Origin: Clostridiales bacterium
GTDB taxonomy: Bacteria > Bacillota > Clostridia > Lachnospirales > Bianqueaceae
Assembly: GCA_024689505.1 (NCBI GenBank)
Contig: JAILDJ010000271.1
Span: 1-64,000 of the forward strand
Length of the DNA: 64,000 nucleotides
Reading direction: 5' to 3'
Shown: positions 18,120 to 26,323 of the stretch, in pieces
How the letters are laid out: each line of letters opens with the position of its first letter
Numbering within the stretch: the stretch's first letter is position 1
Translations under genes and position numbers: made by a program
Notes under the pieces: model-generated
The model's database searches: none
Told to the model about the DNA's origin: nothing
What the model saw: the letters and a program-made list of their open reading frames with translations, nothing else

Positions 18120-18242
18120 TGACACATCCAAGTGTCGGTGTGTGGGATCTGCCTGTTTTTTTGCTGAAGAGAGAAAGAAAATATAAAGGAATAGTTAAAA
18201 TACATAAAAAAATAACGCGATCGTTCGAGATATCATAAAAAT

Positions 18243-18271
18243 CAGCGAATTCTAAAAGATCGCTGTTTTTT
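18243..18271 (+). terminator. Orphan rho-independent terminator between yifB and dprA
   Basis: CAGCGA (18243-18248) and TCGCTG (18260-18265) form a stem followed by six Ts. No plus-strand gene ends nearby: the upstream plus-strand gene ends 1.7 kb away. It may terminate a short untranslated RNA or stop read-through into dprA. The surrounding AT-rich stretch 18170-18300 holds no gene. Confidence 0.55.
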
Positions 18272-18275
18272 CATC

Positions 18276-18304
18276 TATGCAAAAAGGAAAATTCAACGTA
18301 TAAT
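18276..18304 (+). promoter_or_regulatory. Candidate dprA promoter
   Basis: A perfect TATAAT (18299-18304) lies 48 bp before the dprA start. The -35 at 18276-18281 (TATGCA, 17 bp spacer) is poor, so an activator or extended contact may be needed. Confidence 0.5.
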
Positions 18305-18351
18305 AATTGGCGCAGATGATCCGGGACCGGAATATGATGGGAGATCATAGG

Positions 18352-19437
18352 ATGGAAACCAATACGAAGGATCTGTTATGGCTGCTTATATCAGAAGGCC
18401 CGGGGATCGGGCTGAGGGCAGCAATCAAGTGTTATCATACGTGGAACGATCCGCTTCGGATCTGGCAGGCCGGTCCGGAACAATGGAGGGCAGCTGGCCT
18501 TCCGGATAAAGCCATCGCATATCTGGATCAGGGACCTGCATTGGAGCAGGCGCGTACGCAGGCGGAAGCATGGAAAGAGAAGGGGATCACGCTGATCAGC
18601 TTGTCTTCCGATCTCTATCCGGAGACGTTGAAAACGATCTTCGATCCACCGCCGGTATTGTTCGCCGCGGGAGAGCTGGACCTGCTTGCCGCCTCGATGA
18701 TGGCGGTGGTCGGAGCCAGACGCTGCTCATCCTATGGTGAGCAGGCAGCGCTCTATATCGGAGAAGGGCTGGCCAGGCGCGGGTATGCGGTCATCAGTGG
18801 ACTTGCGGCAGGGATCGATGCAGCAGCACATCGTGGCGCATTAAAAGCTGGAGGATATACGGTCGCGGTCCTGGGAAATGGCATCGATATATGTTATCCT
18901 CCGGAAAACCTGCGTCTCTGGGAAGAAATACGATCTTCCGGTCTGATCCTGTCGGAGCACAGACCGGGCGTGCGTCCGATGGCAGGGTTTTTCCCTCGGC
19001 GGAACCGTATCATCAGTGGCTTGAGCCAGGGCGTGATCGTAGTCGAAGCCGGAGAGAAGAGTGGGTCTTTGATCACAGCGGACTTTGCTTTGGAGCAAGG
19101 CCGCAGCGTATATGCGGTACCGGGCTCTTTCTTTTCATTAAAATGCAAGGGGACGCATGCGCTCATCCGAGACAGTGGCGCTGCGATCCTGGTCGATATC
19201 AACGACATAGCTCCGGCCGAGCATGGTTTAGTGTGCAGTCATGAACAGGTGGAAAAGCGGGAGCCGGAATCAGAGGAAGAACGAGCAGTGCTCCGAAAGA
19301 TCGCGCCGGAAGGGACAGCCATGGAGGAACTGCTCACGGTACAAAGTGATGTAGTGCAATTGCAGCGAACGCTGTCCATGCTCGAATTGTTTGGATTCAT
19401 TCGTCAGAGCGCGGACCAGAAATGGGTCCCGATCTGA
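18352..19437 (+). CDS. dprA: DNA processing protein DprA
   Basis: A 361-residue DprA/Smf protein that loads RecA on incoming single-stranded DNA in transformation. The Rossmann core has VGARRCSSYG near residue 122, VISGLAAGIDAAAH near 150, FPRRNRIISGLS near 220 and GSLITADFALEQGR near 245. A short C-terminal winged-helix-like part ends the protein. The ATG at 18352 is chosen because GGGAG sits eight bases upstream; an in-frame TTG at 18307 would add 15 residues without support. It is followed by topA, the usual dprA-topA order of Firmicutes. Confidence 0.97.
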   Translation: METNTKDLLWLLISEGPGIGLRAAIKCYHTWNDPLRIWQAGPEQWRAAGLPDKAIAYLDQGPALEQARTQAEAWKEKGITLISLSSDLYPETLKTIFDPPPVLFAAGELDLLAASMMAVVGARRCSSYGEQAALYIGEGLARRGYAVISGLAAGIDAAAHRGALKAGGYTVAVLGNGIDICYPPENLRLWEEIRSSGLILSEHRPGVRPMAGFFPRRNRIISGLSQGVIVVEAGEKSGSLITADFALEQGRSVYAVPGSFFSLKCKGTHALIRDSGAAILVDINDIAPAEHGLVCSHEQVEKREPESEEERAVLRKIAPEGTAMEELLTVQSDVVQLQRTLSMLELFGFIRQSADQKWVPI

Positions 19438-19465
19438 TGTCAGTTTATATATGGGAGGTACAGGA

Positions 19466-21550
19466 ATGGCAAAAAACCTCGTGATCGTCGAGTCACCTGC
19501 AAAAGCTAAAACGATCAAGAAGTTTTTGGGCAACAGTTATCAGGTCATCGCGTCCAATGGACATGTGCGGGATCTGCCGAAAAGCCAGATGGGGATCGAT
19601 ATCGATCACGATTTCGAACCTAAATATATCACGATCCGTGGAAAGGGTGAATTGCTGGCCCAGCTGCGCAAAGAAGTCACGAAAGCGGATCATATCTATC
19701 TTGCGACAGACCCGGACCGCGAGGGAGAAGCGATCTCATGGCATTTGTACCATACGCTCGATCTCGCGGAAAAGAAGACCCGCCGCATCACCTTCAATGA
19801 GATCACCAAGGATGTCGTGAAAGGTGCGCTGAAGCAGGCCAGAGATATCGATCTGGACCTGGTCGATGCACAGCAGGCCCGCCGCGTGCTGGACCGTATC
19901 GTAGGATATGAAATCAGTCCGATCCTGTGGAAAAAGGTCAAAAAAGGCCTTTCCGCCGGCCGTGTACAGTCCGCGACCTTGAAGCTGCTTTGTGATCGTG
20001 AGGATGAGATCAACGATTTCATTCCAGAGGAATTCTGGACGATGGAAGCGGATCTTTCCAAGACGGGAGCCGTCGGTCGGCTGCACGCGAAAGTCGCCTT
20101 TGTTGATGGAGAGAAGTTTGCCTGCGGTTCTGAAGCAGAAGCCGTGAAGCTCGAGGAGCGTCTGCGTGCGGCCAAGACACTTACGGTGGAGCAGATCCAT
20201 ACCGGCCGCAGATCGCGCAGACAGCCGCTGCCGTTTACGACCAGTACACTGCAGCAGGAAGCTTCCAAGCGATTGAATTTCACACCGGCAAAAACGATGC
20301 AGATCGCGCAGCAATTATATGAAGGTGTGGAAGTCAAGGGACATGGTACCATCGGTCTGATCACCTATCTGCGTACCGATTCTGTACGTATCTCAGAAGA
20401 AGCACGGGCAGCGGCGCTGCTGCAGATCCGTGCGGAATATGGCGAAGAATACGCGGATGAAGCCCGCCGAAACGAGCAGACCGGCCGTATCCAGGATGCC
20501 CATGAGGCGATCCGCCCCACCTATGCGGATCTGAAGCCTGCGCAAATCGCGGATTCCGTCAGTCGGGATCAGCTGCGGCTGTACCGTCTGATTTGGGAAC
20601 GTTTCATGGCCGCGTTGATGCGTCCGGCGGAATACGAGACCATGCAGATCACGGTCTCCGGAGAAGGCATTGTTTTGACTGCGTCGGGCTCCAAACTGAT
20701 CTTCCCTGGTTTCCTGAAAGCCTGCAAGGATCTGGATGAAGAGGAAGAGGGCGAGCTCAAGAGCATCAAAGGCCTGGAAGAAGGGGACAGACTGGTGCTG
20801 GAAGACCTGCAGAAAGAGCAGCATTTTACGCAGCCGCCTGCCCGTTTCACGGAAGCGTCTCTGGTCCATGAAATGGAAGAGAACGGACTGGGCCGGCCCA
20901 GTACGTACGCGCCGACCATCACGACGATCCTCGCCCGCGGCTATGTCTCCAAAGAGAAAAAGGCGCTGTATGTTACAGAACTGGGCACGATCGTCAATCA
21001 GATCATCGGTGAGTATTTCCCGGAGATCGTGGACGTAAGGTTCACAGCGCAGATGGAGGACCGTCTGGACAGCGTCGAGACCGGTGACATCCCCTGGAAG
21101 CAGATCGTCCGGGAGTTTTACGGGGCATTCGAGCCGGAAGTAGCTGATGCGATGACGCGACTGGAAAAGGTCGAGATCCATGACGAAGTCACGGACGAGA
21201 TCTGTGACCTTTGCGGACGGAACATGGTCCTGAAGCAGGGGCGCTTCGGCCGTTTCTATGCCTGCCCGGGATTCCCGGAATGCCGCAATACCAAACCGTA
21301 TTTCGAGTATGTGGACGCAGCATGTCCGCAATGCGGCGGCAGGATCCAGATCAAACGGACCCGCAAAGGACGCGTCTATTACGGATGCGAAAATTATACG
21401 ACCTGTGATTTCATGTCCTGGGATCAGCCGACCAATGAGGTATGTCCGGACTGCGGAGAGCGCCTGTATAAAAAGAACGGCCGCAGAAGACGCCTGTTCT
21501 GCAAGAAAGAAGGCTGCGGCTACTTCCGCGAGATCGAGGAAGAAGAATAA
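19466..21550 (+). CDS. topA: DNA topoisomerase I
   Basis: A 694-residue type IA topoisomerase that relaxes negative supercoils. The TOPRIM domain starts at VIVESPAKAKTIKKFL and includes DPDREGEAISWHL. The active-site tyrosine is in GLITYLRTDSVRIS near residue 303. Three C-terminal four-cysteine zinc ribbons follow (starting CDLCGRNM, CPQCGGRI, CPDCGERL). The ATG at 19466 follows GGGAGG by seven bases. Length and domain order are normal for the family. Confidence 0.98.
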   Translation: MAKNLVIVESPAKAKTIKKFLGNSYQVIASNGHVRDLPKSQMGIDIDHDFEPKYITIRGKGELLAQLRKEVTKADHIYLATDPDREGEAISWHLYHTLDLAEKKTRRITFNEITKDVVKGALKQARDIDLDLVDAQQARRVLDRIVGYEISPILWKKVKKGLSAGRVQSATLKLLCDREDEINDFIPEEFWTMEADLSKTGAVGRLHAKVAFVDGEKFACGSEAEAVKLEERLRAAKTLTVEQIHTGRRSRRQPLPFTTSTLQQEASKRLNFTPAKTMQIAQQLYEGVEVKGHGTIGLITYLRTDSVRISEEARAAALLQIRAEYGEEYADEARRNEQTGRIQDAHEAIRPTYADLKPAQIADSVSRDQLRLYRLIWERFMAALMRPAEYETMQITVSGEGIVLTASGSKLIFPGFLKACKDLDEEEEGELKSIKGLEEGDRLVLEDLQKEQHFTQPPARFTEASLVHEMEENGLGRPSTYAPTITTILARGYVSKEKKALYVTELGTIVNQIIGEYFPEIVDVRFTAQMEDRLDSVETGDIPWKQIVREFYGAFEPEVADAMTRLEKVEIHDEVTDEICDLCGRNMVLKQGRFGRFYACPGFPECRNTKPYFEYVDAACPQCGGRIQIKRTRKGRVYYGCENYTTCDFMSWDQPTNEVCPDCGERLYKKNGRRRRLFCKKEGCGYFREIEEEE

Positions 21551-21604
21551 GATCTAAGATCCGAAAACCAGTACTCCGTTACAAAAGAAAGAGGATCCTG
21601 CTGA

Positions 21605-22270
21605 ATGGACGGCAGTGTAACGGAGTCACAGTTTCTGCATATTTGGAAATGTTATCACATATCTCGTGATGAAAAACTGAAAGAACAGCTTATCCTGAGC
21701 CGCATGCCGTTGATCCGGGCCGTCAGTGCCCGTGCGGTCCTGCATTGTCCAAAGGACATGGACCTGGAAGATATCAATGGTTATGCGGTCCTGGGTTTTA
21801 TTGAGGCGCTCGATCGTTTCGATCCACGCGTACATACCAGTTTTCCCGCTTTCGCGGTCTGCTGGATGCGCGGCCGGATCGCGCATGGAGCCAGAGAGCA
21901 TGCCGGCATCAAACGTTCGCAGATCAAGTATCTGACGCAGACCATTTCTTTGAATACAGGCACTGCGGAAGAGGAGCTCCTGGAACGGATCGCGGATCCG
22001 GAGGATGCGCTGGGCGATCTGGAGGATCGTCTGGCGATGCATCAGCTGCATAGCCTCCTGGAGAAACAGATCGCAAAACTGGAGCCGCGGCAGCAGATGA
22101 TCATTCGGCGGCATTATTATGAGAAAGTGTCGCTGCGCAGGCTCGGACAGGATCTGGGATGCAGTCCTTCCTGGATCAGCTTCCAACACAGACAGGCGCT
22201 GGAACGGCTCAGAGAATCTGTTGGAAGAGAGCCGCTGTTTGCCGAAGAAAAATCGCAATATCTTGCGTAA
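21605..22270 (+). CDS. FliA/WhiG (SigD)-type RNA polymerase sigma factor
   Basis: A 221-residue sigma-70 family protein with regions 2, 3 and 4 but no region 1. Region 2 includes MPLIRAVSARAV and the DLEDINGYAVLGFIEAL segment. Region 4 includes EPRQQMIIRRHYYEKVSLRRLG followed by a helix-turn-helix. Its place between topA and rpsB is where Bacillus subtilis keeps sigD at the end of the fla/che operon. No flagellar, chemotaxis or codY gene is present between topA and this gene. It could control motility genes elsewhere or have been reassigned. No anti-sigma factor gene is adjacent. Confidence 0.88.
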   Translation: MDGSVTESQFLHIWKCYHISRDEKLKEQLILSRMPLIRAVSARAVLHCPKDMDLEDINGYAVLGFIEALDRFDPRVHTSFPAFAVCWMRGRIAHGAREHAGIKRSQIKYLTQTISLNTGTAEEELLERIADPEDALGDLEDRLAMHQLHSLLEKQIAKLEPRQQMIIRRHYYEKVSLRRLGQDLGCSPSWISFQHRQALERLRESVGREPLFAEEKSQYLA

Positions 22271-22276
22271 TTGTAC

Positions 22277-22305
22277 TTGATTTTTCATGACAGGCCTGTT
22301 ATAAT
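22277..22305 (+). promoter_or_regulatory. Promoter of rpsB-tsf
   Basis: TTGATT (22277-22282), 17 bp spacer, TATAAT (22300-22305), just after the sigma factor stop codon. It gives a leader of about 130 nt before rpsB. Confidence 0.85.
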
Positions 22306-22348
22306 TTCGAATGGTACGCATTTCTCATGTGCGTAACATATATCACAC

Positions 22349-22390
22349 GCGGACGGAGTTATCCGCCGGTGCTGCCCGCAGATCGGGCGG
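22349..22390 (+). promoter_or_regulatory. Structured 5' leader of rpsB
   Basis: The leader contains a hairpin GCGGA/TCCGC (22349-22353 with 22362-22366) and a second GCCCG/CGGGC (22374-22378 with 22384-22388). An alternative pairing CCGCC (22363-22367) with GGCGG (22386-22390) excludes both, so two mutually exclusive folds are possible. Ribosomal protein S2 operons are often autoregulated through their leader; that this one is, is inference. Confidence 0.5.
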
Positions 22391-22442
22391 TGGCAGGAGA
22401 AGTGGCCGGACGCGGAAGAAAAACCAAATGGAGGTATGTATC

Positions 22443-23186
22443 ATGAGTGTTATTTCTATGAAACAGCTTTTGGAGGCTGGTGTACATTTCGGTCATCAGA
22501 CTCGTCGCTGGAACCCCAAGATGGCGCCGTACATCTTTACCGAGCGCAATGGCATCTACATCATCGACCTGCAGAAGACCAGCCGTATGATCGACGATGC
22601 TTACGCACAGGTCAAGGCGATCGCTGCTGAAGGCGGCAAGGTCCTGTTCGTCGGCACCAAGAAGCAGGCGCAGGATGCGGTCAAGGCCGAGGCTGAGCGC
22701 TGCGGTATGTTCTATGTCAACAGCCGTTGGCTGGGTGGCATGTTGACCAACTTCAAGACCATCCGTTCCCGTATCGATCGTATGATCGCTCTGGAAAGAA
22801 TGCAGGAAGACGGTACTTTCGATGTGCTGCCGAAGCAGGAAGTCCTGAACCTTGAGAAGGAGCTGGATAAGCTGCGCAAGAATCTGGACGGTATCCGCAA
22901 CATGACCGAGATGCCCGACCTGATCTTCGTTGTTGATCCGCGCAAAGAGCACATCTGCATCCAGGAAGCACATACGCTGGGTATCCCCATGGTCGGTATC
23001 GTCGACACCAACTGTGATCCGGACGAGATCGATTTTGTCATCCCCGGCAACGACGATGCGATCCGTGCCGTCAAGCTGATCGCCGCTACCATCGCTGATG
23101 CCGTCATCGAAGGCAACCAGGGTGAAGACGCGCCTGTCAGCGAAGCTCCGGCAGAAGAAGCAGTCGAAGAAGCTGAAGAAGAATAA
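22443..23186 (+). CDS. rpsB: 30S ribosomal protein S2
   Basis: A 247-residue S2 protein of the small ribosomal subunit. It begins [20 protein letters not shown] and has the [20 protein letters not shown] and [10 protein letters not shown] segments of the family. The C-terminus is a run of Glu/Ala, common in clostridial S2. The frame is open upstream, but GGAGG at 22430-22434 fixes the ATG at 22443. Co-transcribed with tsf. Confidence 0.98.
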   Translation: MSVISMKQLLEAGVHFGHQTRRWNPKMAPYIFTERNGIYIIDLQKTSRMIDDAYAQVKAIAAEGGKVLFVGTKKQAQDAVKAEAERCGMFYVNSRWLGGMLTNFKTIRSRIDRMIALERMQEDGTFDVLPKQEVLNLEKELDKLRKNLDGIRNMTEMPDLIFVVDPRKEHICIQEAHTLGIPMVGIVDTNCDPDEIDFVIPGNDDAIRAVKLIAATIADAVIEGNQGEDAPVSEAPAEEAVEEAEEE

Positions 23187-23215
23187 TCGATAAACCAGTC
23201 TTAGGAGGAAGAAAC

Positions 23216-24139
23216 ATGGCAATTACCGCAGGAATGGTCAAAGAACTGCGTGAGATGACCGGCGCCGGCATGATGGATTGCAAAAAGGCGCTTACTGAAA
23301 CCAATGGAGATATGAACGCGGCTGTCGATTACCTTCGCAAGAAGGGTCAGGCTGCTGCGCAGAAGCGCGCCAGCAAGATCGCTGCTGAAGGTCTGGTCAC
23401 CTTCAAGATCGCTGATGATTTCAAATCCGCCGCGATCGTCGAAGTCAACTCCGAGACCGATTTCGTCGCGAAAAACGAGATCTTCCGTGAATTCGTAAAT
23501 GATGTAGCTGCTCAGGCTCTTGCGACCAAAGCTGCTGATATGGAAGCTTTCATGGCTGAGCCCTGGAACAAGGATCCGCAGATCACTGTCAACGACGCTC
23601 TGGTCGAGAAGATCGCTCTGATCCACGAGAACCTGAAGATCCGTCGTTTCGAGAAGATCACGACCGAAGGTTACATCGGCGGTTATATCCATGGCGGCGG
23701 ACGCATCGGCGTTCTTGTCGAACTGGATGCAGCCAATGATAGCGAGCCGGTCCGTGATGCTGCGAAGGACGTGGCCATGCAGGTCGCTGCTCTGAATGCG
23801 CAGTATATCAGCCGTGCAGATGTTTCCGACGAGTACCTGGCACATGAGAAAGAGATCCTCATGGAGAAGGCTATGAAGGAAGCGAACGGCAAGCCCGCCA
23901 ACATCGTTGAGAAGATGGTCGAAGGCCGTTTGTCCAAAGAACTGAAAGACATCTGCCTGCTGGATCAGATCTATTTCCGTGACAATGAGCAGACCGTCGG
24001 AAAGTTCCTGAAGAAAGCTACTCAGGACGCTGGCACCCCGATCACTGTTAAGAAGTTCATCCGTTTCGAGACCGGTGAAGGTATCGAGAAGAAGGAAGAG
24101 AACTTCGCAGAAGAAGTCGCCGCACAGATGAGACAGTAA
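23216..24139 (+). CDS. tsf: Translation elongation factor Ts
   Basis: A 307-residue EF-Ts, the nucleotide exchange factor for EF-Tu. The N-terminal UBA-like domain has VKELREMTGAGMMDCKKAL, followed by the NSETDFVAKN core motif and the YIHGGGRIGVLVEL segment. AGGAGG precedes the ATG, 29 bases after the rpsB stop. A large terminator follows, so pyrH is not read from this transcript, unlike the common rpsB-tsf-pyrH operon. Confidence 0.98.
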   Translation: MAITAGMVKELREMTGAGMMDCKKALTETNGDMNAAVDYLRKKGQAAAQKRASKIAAEGLVTFKIADDFKSAAIVEVNSETDFVAKNEIFREFVNDVAAQALATKAADMEAFMAEPWNKDPQITVNDALVEKIALIHENLKIRRFEKITTEGYIGGYIHGGGRIGVLVELDAANDSEPVRDAAKDVAMQVAALNAQYISRADVSDEYLAHEKEILMEKAMKEANGKPANIVEKMVEGRLSKELKDICLLDQIYFRDNEQTVGKFLKKATQDAGTPITVKKFIRFETGEGIEKKEENFAEEVAAQMRQ

Positions 24140-24152
24140 AGAACAAAAATAG

Positions 24153-24234
24153 GGCCCCTGACATATATCCTCATTCGCTAAGCTCGCAAAGCGAAATACG
24201 CTCATGAGGATATATGTCAGGGGCCTTTTTTTTT
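24153..24234 (+). terminator. Very long perfect-stem terminator after tsf, with internal hairpin
   Basis: A perfect 22 bp inverted repeat, arms 24153-24174 and 24204-24225, is followed by nine Ts and preceded by As, so it can also act on the minus strand. The 29-base loop holds a smaller hairpin, TCGCT (24175-24179) with AGCGA (24190-24194). Ordinary terminators have stems of 6-12 bp, so this one is exceptional and resembles a small palindromic repeat element. Confidence 0.9.
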
Positions 24235-24246
24235 CAGACGGATGAT

Positions 24247-24275
24247 GCCCTTCTGCAAGCAGAGGGCTTGTTTTT
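24247..24275 (+). terminator. Second tandem terminator after tsf
   Basis: GCCC-T-TCTGC and GCAGA-GGGC (24247-24267) form a stem with one bulge, followed by TTGTTTTT. It backs up the long-stem terminator immediately upstream. Confidence 0.65.
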
Positions 24276-24298
24276 CTGCATGACGCTTGGGCTTGGGT

Positions 24299-24330
24299 AA
24301 AAGAAAACCGGTTGGGTGATCCCAACCGGT
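24299..24330 (-). terminator. Terminator of the 3D-domain gene
   Basis: Perfect 10 bp stem ACCGGTTGGG/CCCAACCGGT (24307-24316 and 24321-24330) with a four-base loop. On the minus strand it is followed by TTTTCTTTT. It sits eight bases after the 3D-domain stop codon. Confidence 0.92.
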
Positions 24331-24337
24331 AGGCTGC

Positions 24338-25192
24338 TTAGCCGACGATGTAAACATTGGCGTATTGTACTCCGAAGTCATAGGCGACGGAGTGAGAATC
24401 AAAGAAGATGTCGATCGTGTTGGATGAGAAGTTACCACAATCCTCAACGGTGTATGTTCCGTAACCTTCGATATACACGACGGTACCATAGGGCAGAACA
24501 CTGGGGTCTGCAGCGATGGTATATCCTTCCACCGGAACGGTGCCAATCGCGGTGATGCCGGTGTTGGAGCCGCAACAGATGGAACACGGACAATATGCCG
24601 TCAACCTGAATGTGCCTACGTAGTTACCGTTATCAGAAGGCTCTTCCTGAGCCTCATCTTCTGGTGTTTCTTCCACGGCTGCCTGTTCCGCAGACGTGTC
24701 AGCGGACTGCTGGGCTTCGGCTTCTTCGCGGGCGGCTTCTTCACGGGCCGCTTCATCACGCGCAGCTTTTTCCGCAGCAAGACGATCCGCCTCTTCTTGT
24801 TCTTTAGCGAGACGTTCTTTTTCCGCGGCTTCTTCAGCAGCTTTCTTTTCTTTCAATGCTTCCTGTGCTATGTTGGCTGATGCCTGCACATCCGCAAGTG
24901 TTACGGTGTGCATGGGGCGCGCCAGAGATACTTCTGTTTTTTTCTGATCTCTGAGCGACACGGCCTTCATTGCCACTGTCTGAGCGGGCAGAGCTTTGGG
25001 AGAGCCGAGTGCGGACTCCAAAGCGACCTGTCCGATCTCGGGATCACTGTCGGAAATAATGATCTGACTTTCCGAGGATTCCCGTGCGTACGCTTCATTT
25101 TTGTAATTCAATAAAATAGTTTCAGAAACGACGATGGTTATTACAAGCACCAGGAAGAACTGAAAGAATCTTGTATTGTAAGATTCTCTCAT
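24338..25192 (-). CDS. Membrane-anchored 3D-domain cell-wall protein
   Basis: A 284-residue protein. An N-terminal transmembrane anchor (about residues 9-28) is followed by a region ending near residue 95, then a Glu/Ala/Lys-rich coiled coil (about 100-170), an acidic linker, and a C-terminal 3D domain (about 195-284). The 3D domain shows RLTAYCPCSICCG and the three-aspartate segment TVEDCGNFSSNTIDIFFDSH. The fold is RlpA-like double-psi barrel and is found in lytic transglycosylases and resuscitation/spore-related proteins, so peptidoglycan cleavage outside the membrane is likely. The coiled coil could hold the domain away from the membrane or bind a partner. It lies antisense in the middle of an otherwise conserved operon. 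Confidence 0.87.
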   Translation of the reverse strand: MRESYNTRFFQFFLVLVITIVVSETILLNYKNEAYARESSESQIIISDSDPEIGQVALESALGSPKALPAQTVAMKAVSLRDQKKTEVSLARPMHTVTLADVQASANIAQEALKEKKAAEEAAEKERLAKEQEEADRLAAEKAARDEAAREEAAREEAEAQQSADTSAEQAAVEETPEDEAQEEPSDNGNYVGTFRLTAYCPCSICCGSNTGITAIGTVPVEGYTIAADPSVLPYGTVVYIEGYGTYTVEDCGNFSSNTIDIFFDSHSVAYDFGVQYANVYIVG

Positions 25193-25281
25193 GTGGACCT
25201 CCTTTTTCCCGTAATGATACCTTGCTTTGTCTTTCTGTCTATTTCATCAATAGACTGCGCTCACCTCACGCAGGTTCTCAT

Positions 25282-25310
25282 ATTTTATCATGAGGGGGTC
25301 GAAAAGTCAA
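25282..25310 (-). promoter_or_regulatory. Promoter of the 3D-domain gene
   Basis: Minus-strand TTGACT (25305-25310), 17 bp spacer, TAAAAT (25282-25287), about 90 bp before the start codon. Confidence 0.75.
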
Positions 25311-25533
25311 TTTTCGGCCATCTTGCGGTCAGAAAACGCGGAAAGCACAATGTGTGGCGTTTTTTCAACGGGTTTTCGATGATTAAAATACAGGATGTTG
25401 TGGTGCGAAAAATGGACATTTAGATTACAAAAATATGAACAATTTGTTAACAAAAGGGCAAATCGTAAGATCGTACCATGATTCGTAAAATCATCCATCA
25501 GGGATTCCGAACTATGGCAAACGACTTTCTTTA

Positions 25534-25562
25534 TTGCTTTTTCCGATGGCAGATGGTATAAT
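25534..25562 (+). promoter_or_regulatory. Promoter of pyrH-frr
   Basis: TTGCTT (25534-25539), 17 bp spacer, TATAAT (25557-25562), 39 bp before the pyrH start. It restores transcription after the terminators behind tsf. Confidence 0.85.
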
Positions 25563-25601
25563 GGACCCAATGTTAAAGACGCGATAAAGGGAGGATCTCA
25601 A

Positions 25602-26297
25602 ATGTACAAAAGAGTCCTGTTGAAACTGAGCGGAGAGGCGCTTTCCGGCGATGTGGGCATGGGTCTGGATCTGGAGACGACTCGTAAAGTAGGCCTGCAA
25701 GTCAAAGAAGCACATGACCTGGGCATGCAGATCGCCATCGTGATCGGTGGAGGAAACTGGTGGCGCGGACGCAGCTCTCAGGGCATCGACCGTGTCAAGG
25801 CGGATCAGATCGGCATGTTGGCGACTGTTATGAATTGCCTGTATGTATCTGAAGTGTTCCGCACCCAGGGTATGGAAACATCCGTGTATGTCCCGTATCC
25901 TATCGGCATCTATGCTGATGTTTTCAACAAGGACAAAGCGATCCGTGATCTGGAACAGGGCAAGATCGTATTCTTCGCGGGCGGCACCGGCCATCCCTTC
26001 TTCTCGACCGATATGGCCACGGCTCTCAGAGCGGCAGAGACCGATTGCGATGCTGTACTGATGGCCAAGAGCGTCGACGGGGTGTACGATGATGATCCTG
26101 CCATCGATCCCGATGCGAAAAAGTATGACGTCATGACCTATCAGGAGATCCTGGACAAGCAGCTGAAAGTCATCGACCTATCCGCGGCCATCCTGCTCAT
26201 GGAAAGGAAGATCCCGTCCAAGCTCTTCGCGCTGCGCGAAGAGGGCGGCATCATCCGTGTCATCCAAGGCGCGTCTGTCGGAACGACCATAGAATAA
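25602..26297 (+). CDS. pyrH: Uridylate kinase
   Basis: A 231-residue UMP kinase of the amino-acid-kinase fold, phosphorylating UMP to UDP for nucleotide and cell-wall precursor supply. Motifs include KRVLLKLSGEAL at the N-terminus, VIGGGNWWRGR near residue 47 and FFAGGTGHPFFSTDM near 125. GGGAGG precedes the ATG. frr follows after 26 bases, as in most Firmicutes. Confidence 0.97.
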   Translation: MYKRVLLKLSGEALSGDVGMGLDLETTRKVGLQVKEAHDLGMQIAIVIGGGNWWRGRSSQGIDRVKADQIGMLATVMNCLYVSEVFRTQGMETSVYVPYPIGIYADVFNKDKAIRDLEQGKIVFFAGGTGHPFFSTDMATALRAAETDCDAVLMAKSVDGVYDDDPAIDPDAKKYDVMTYQEILDKQLKVIDLSAAILLMERKIPSKLFALREEGGIIRVIQGASVGTTIE

Positions 26298-26323
26298 AAT
26301 AAAGCCAGGGAGGGACTTACATC

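Larger units (their letters stand above)
25193..25601. other. Intergenic region between divergent 3D-domain gene and pyrH
   Basis: A 409 bp gap with no gene. It holds the two divergent promoters listed separately and a possible plus-strand hairpin AAAACGC/GCGTTTT with a T tail at 25333-25365. The rest is AT-rich without a recognised element. Confidence 0.6.
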
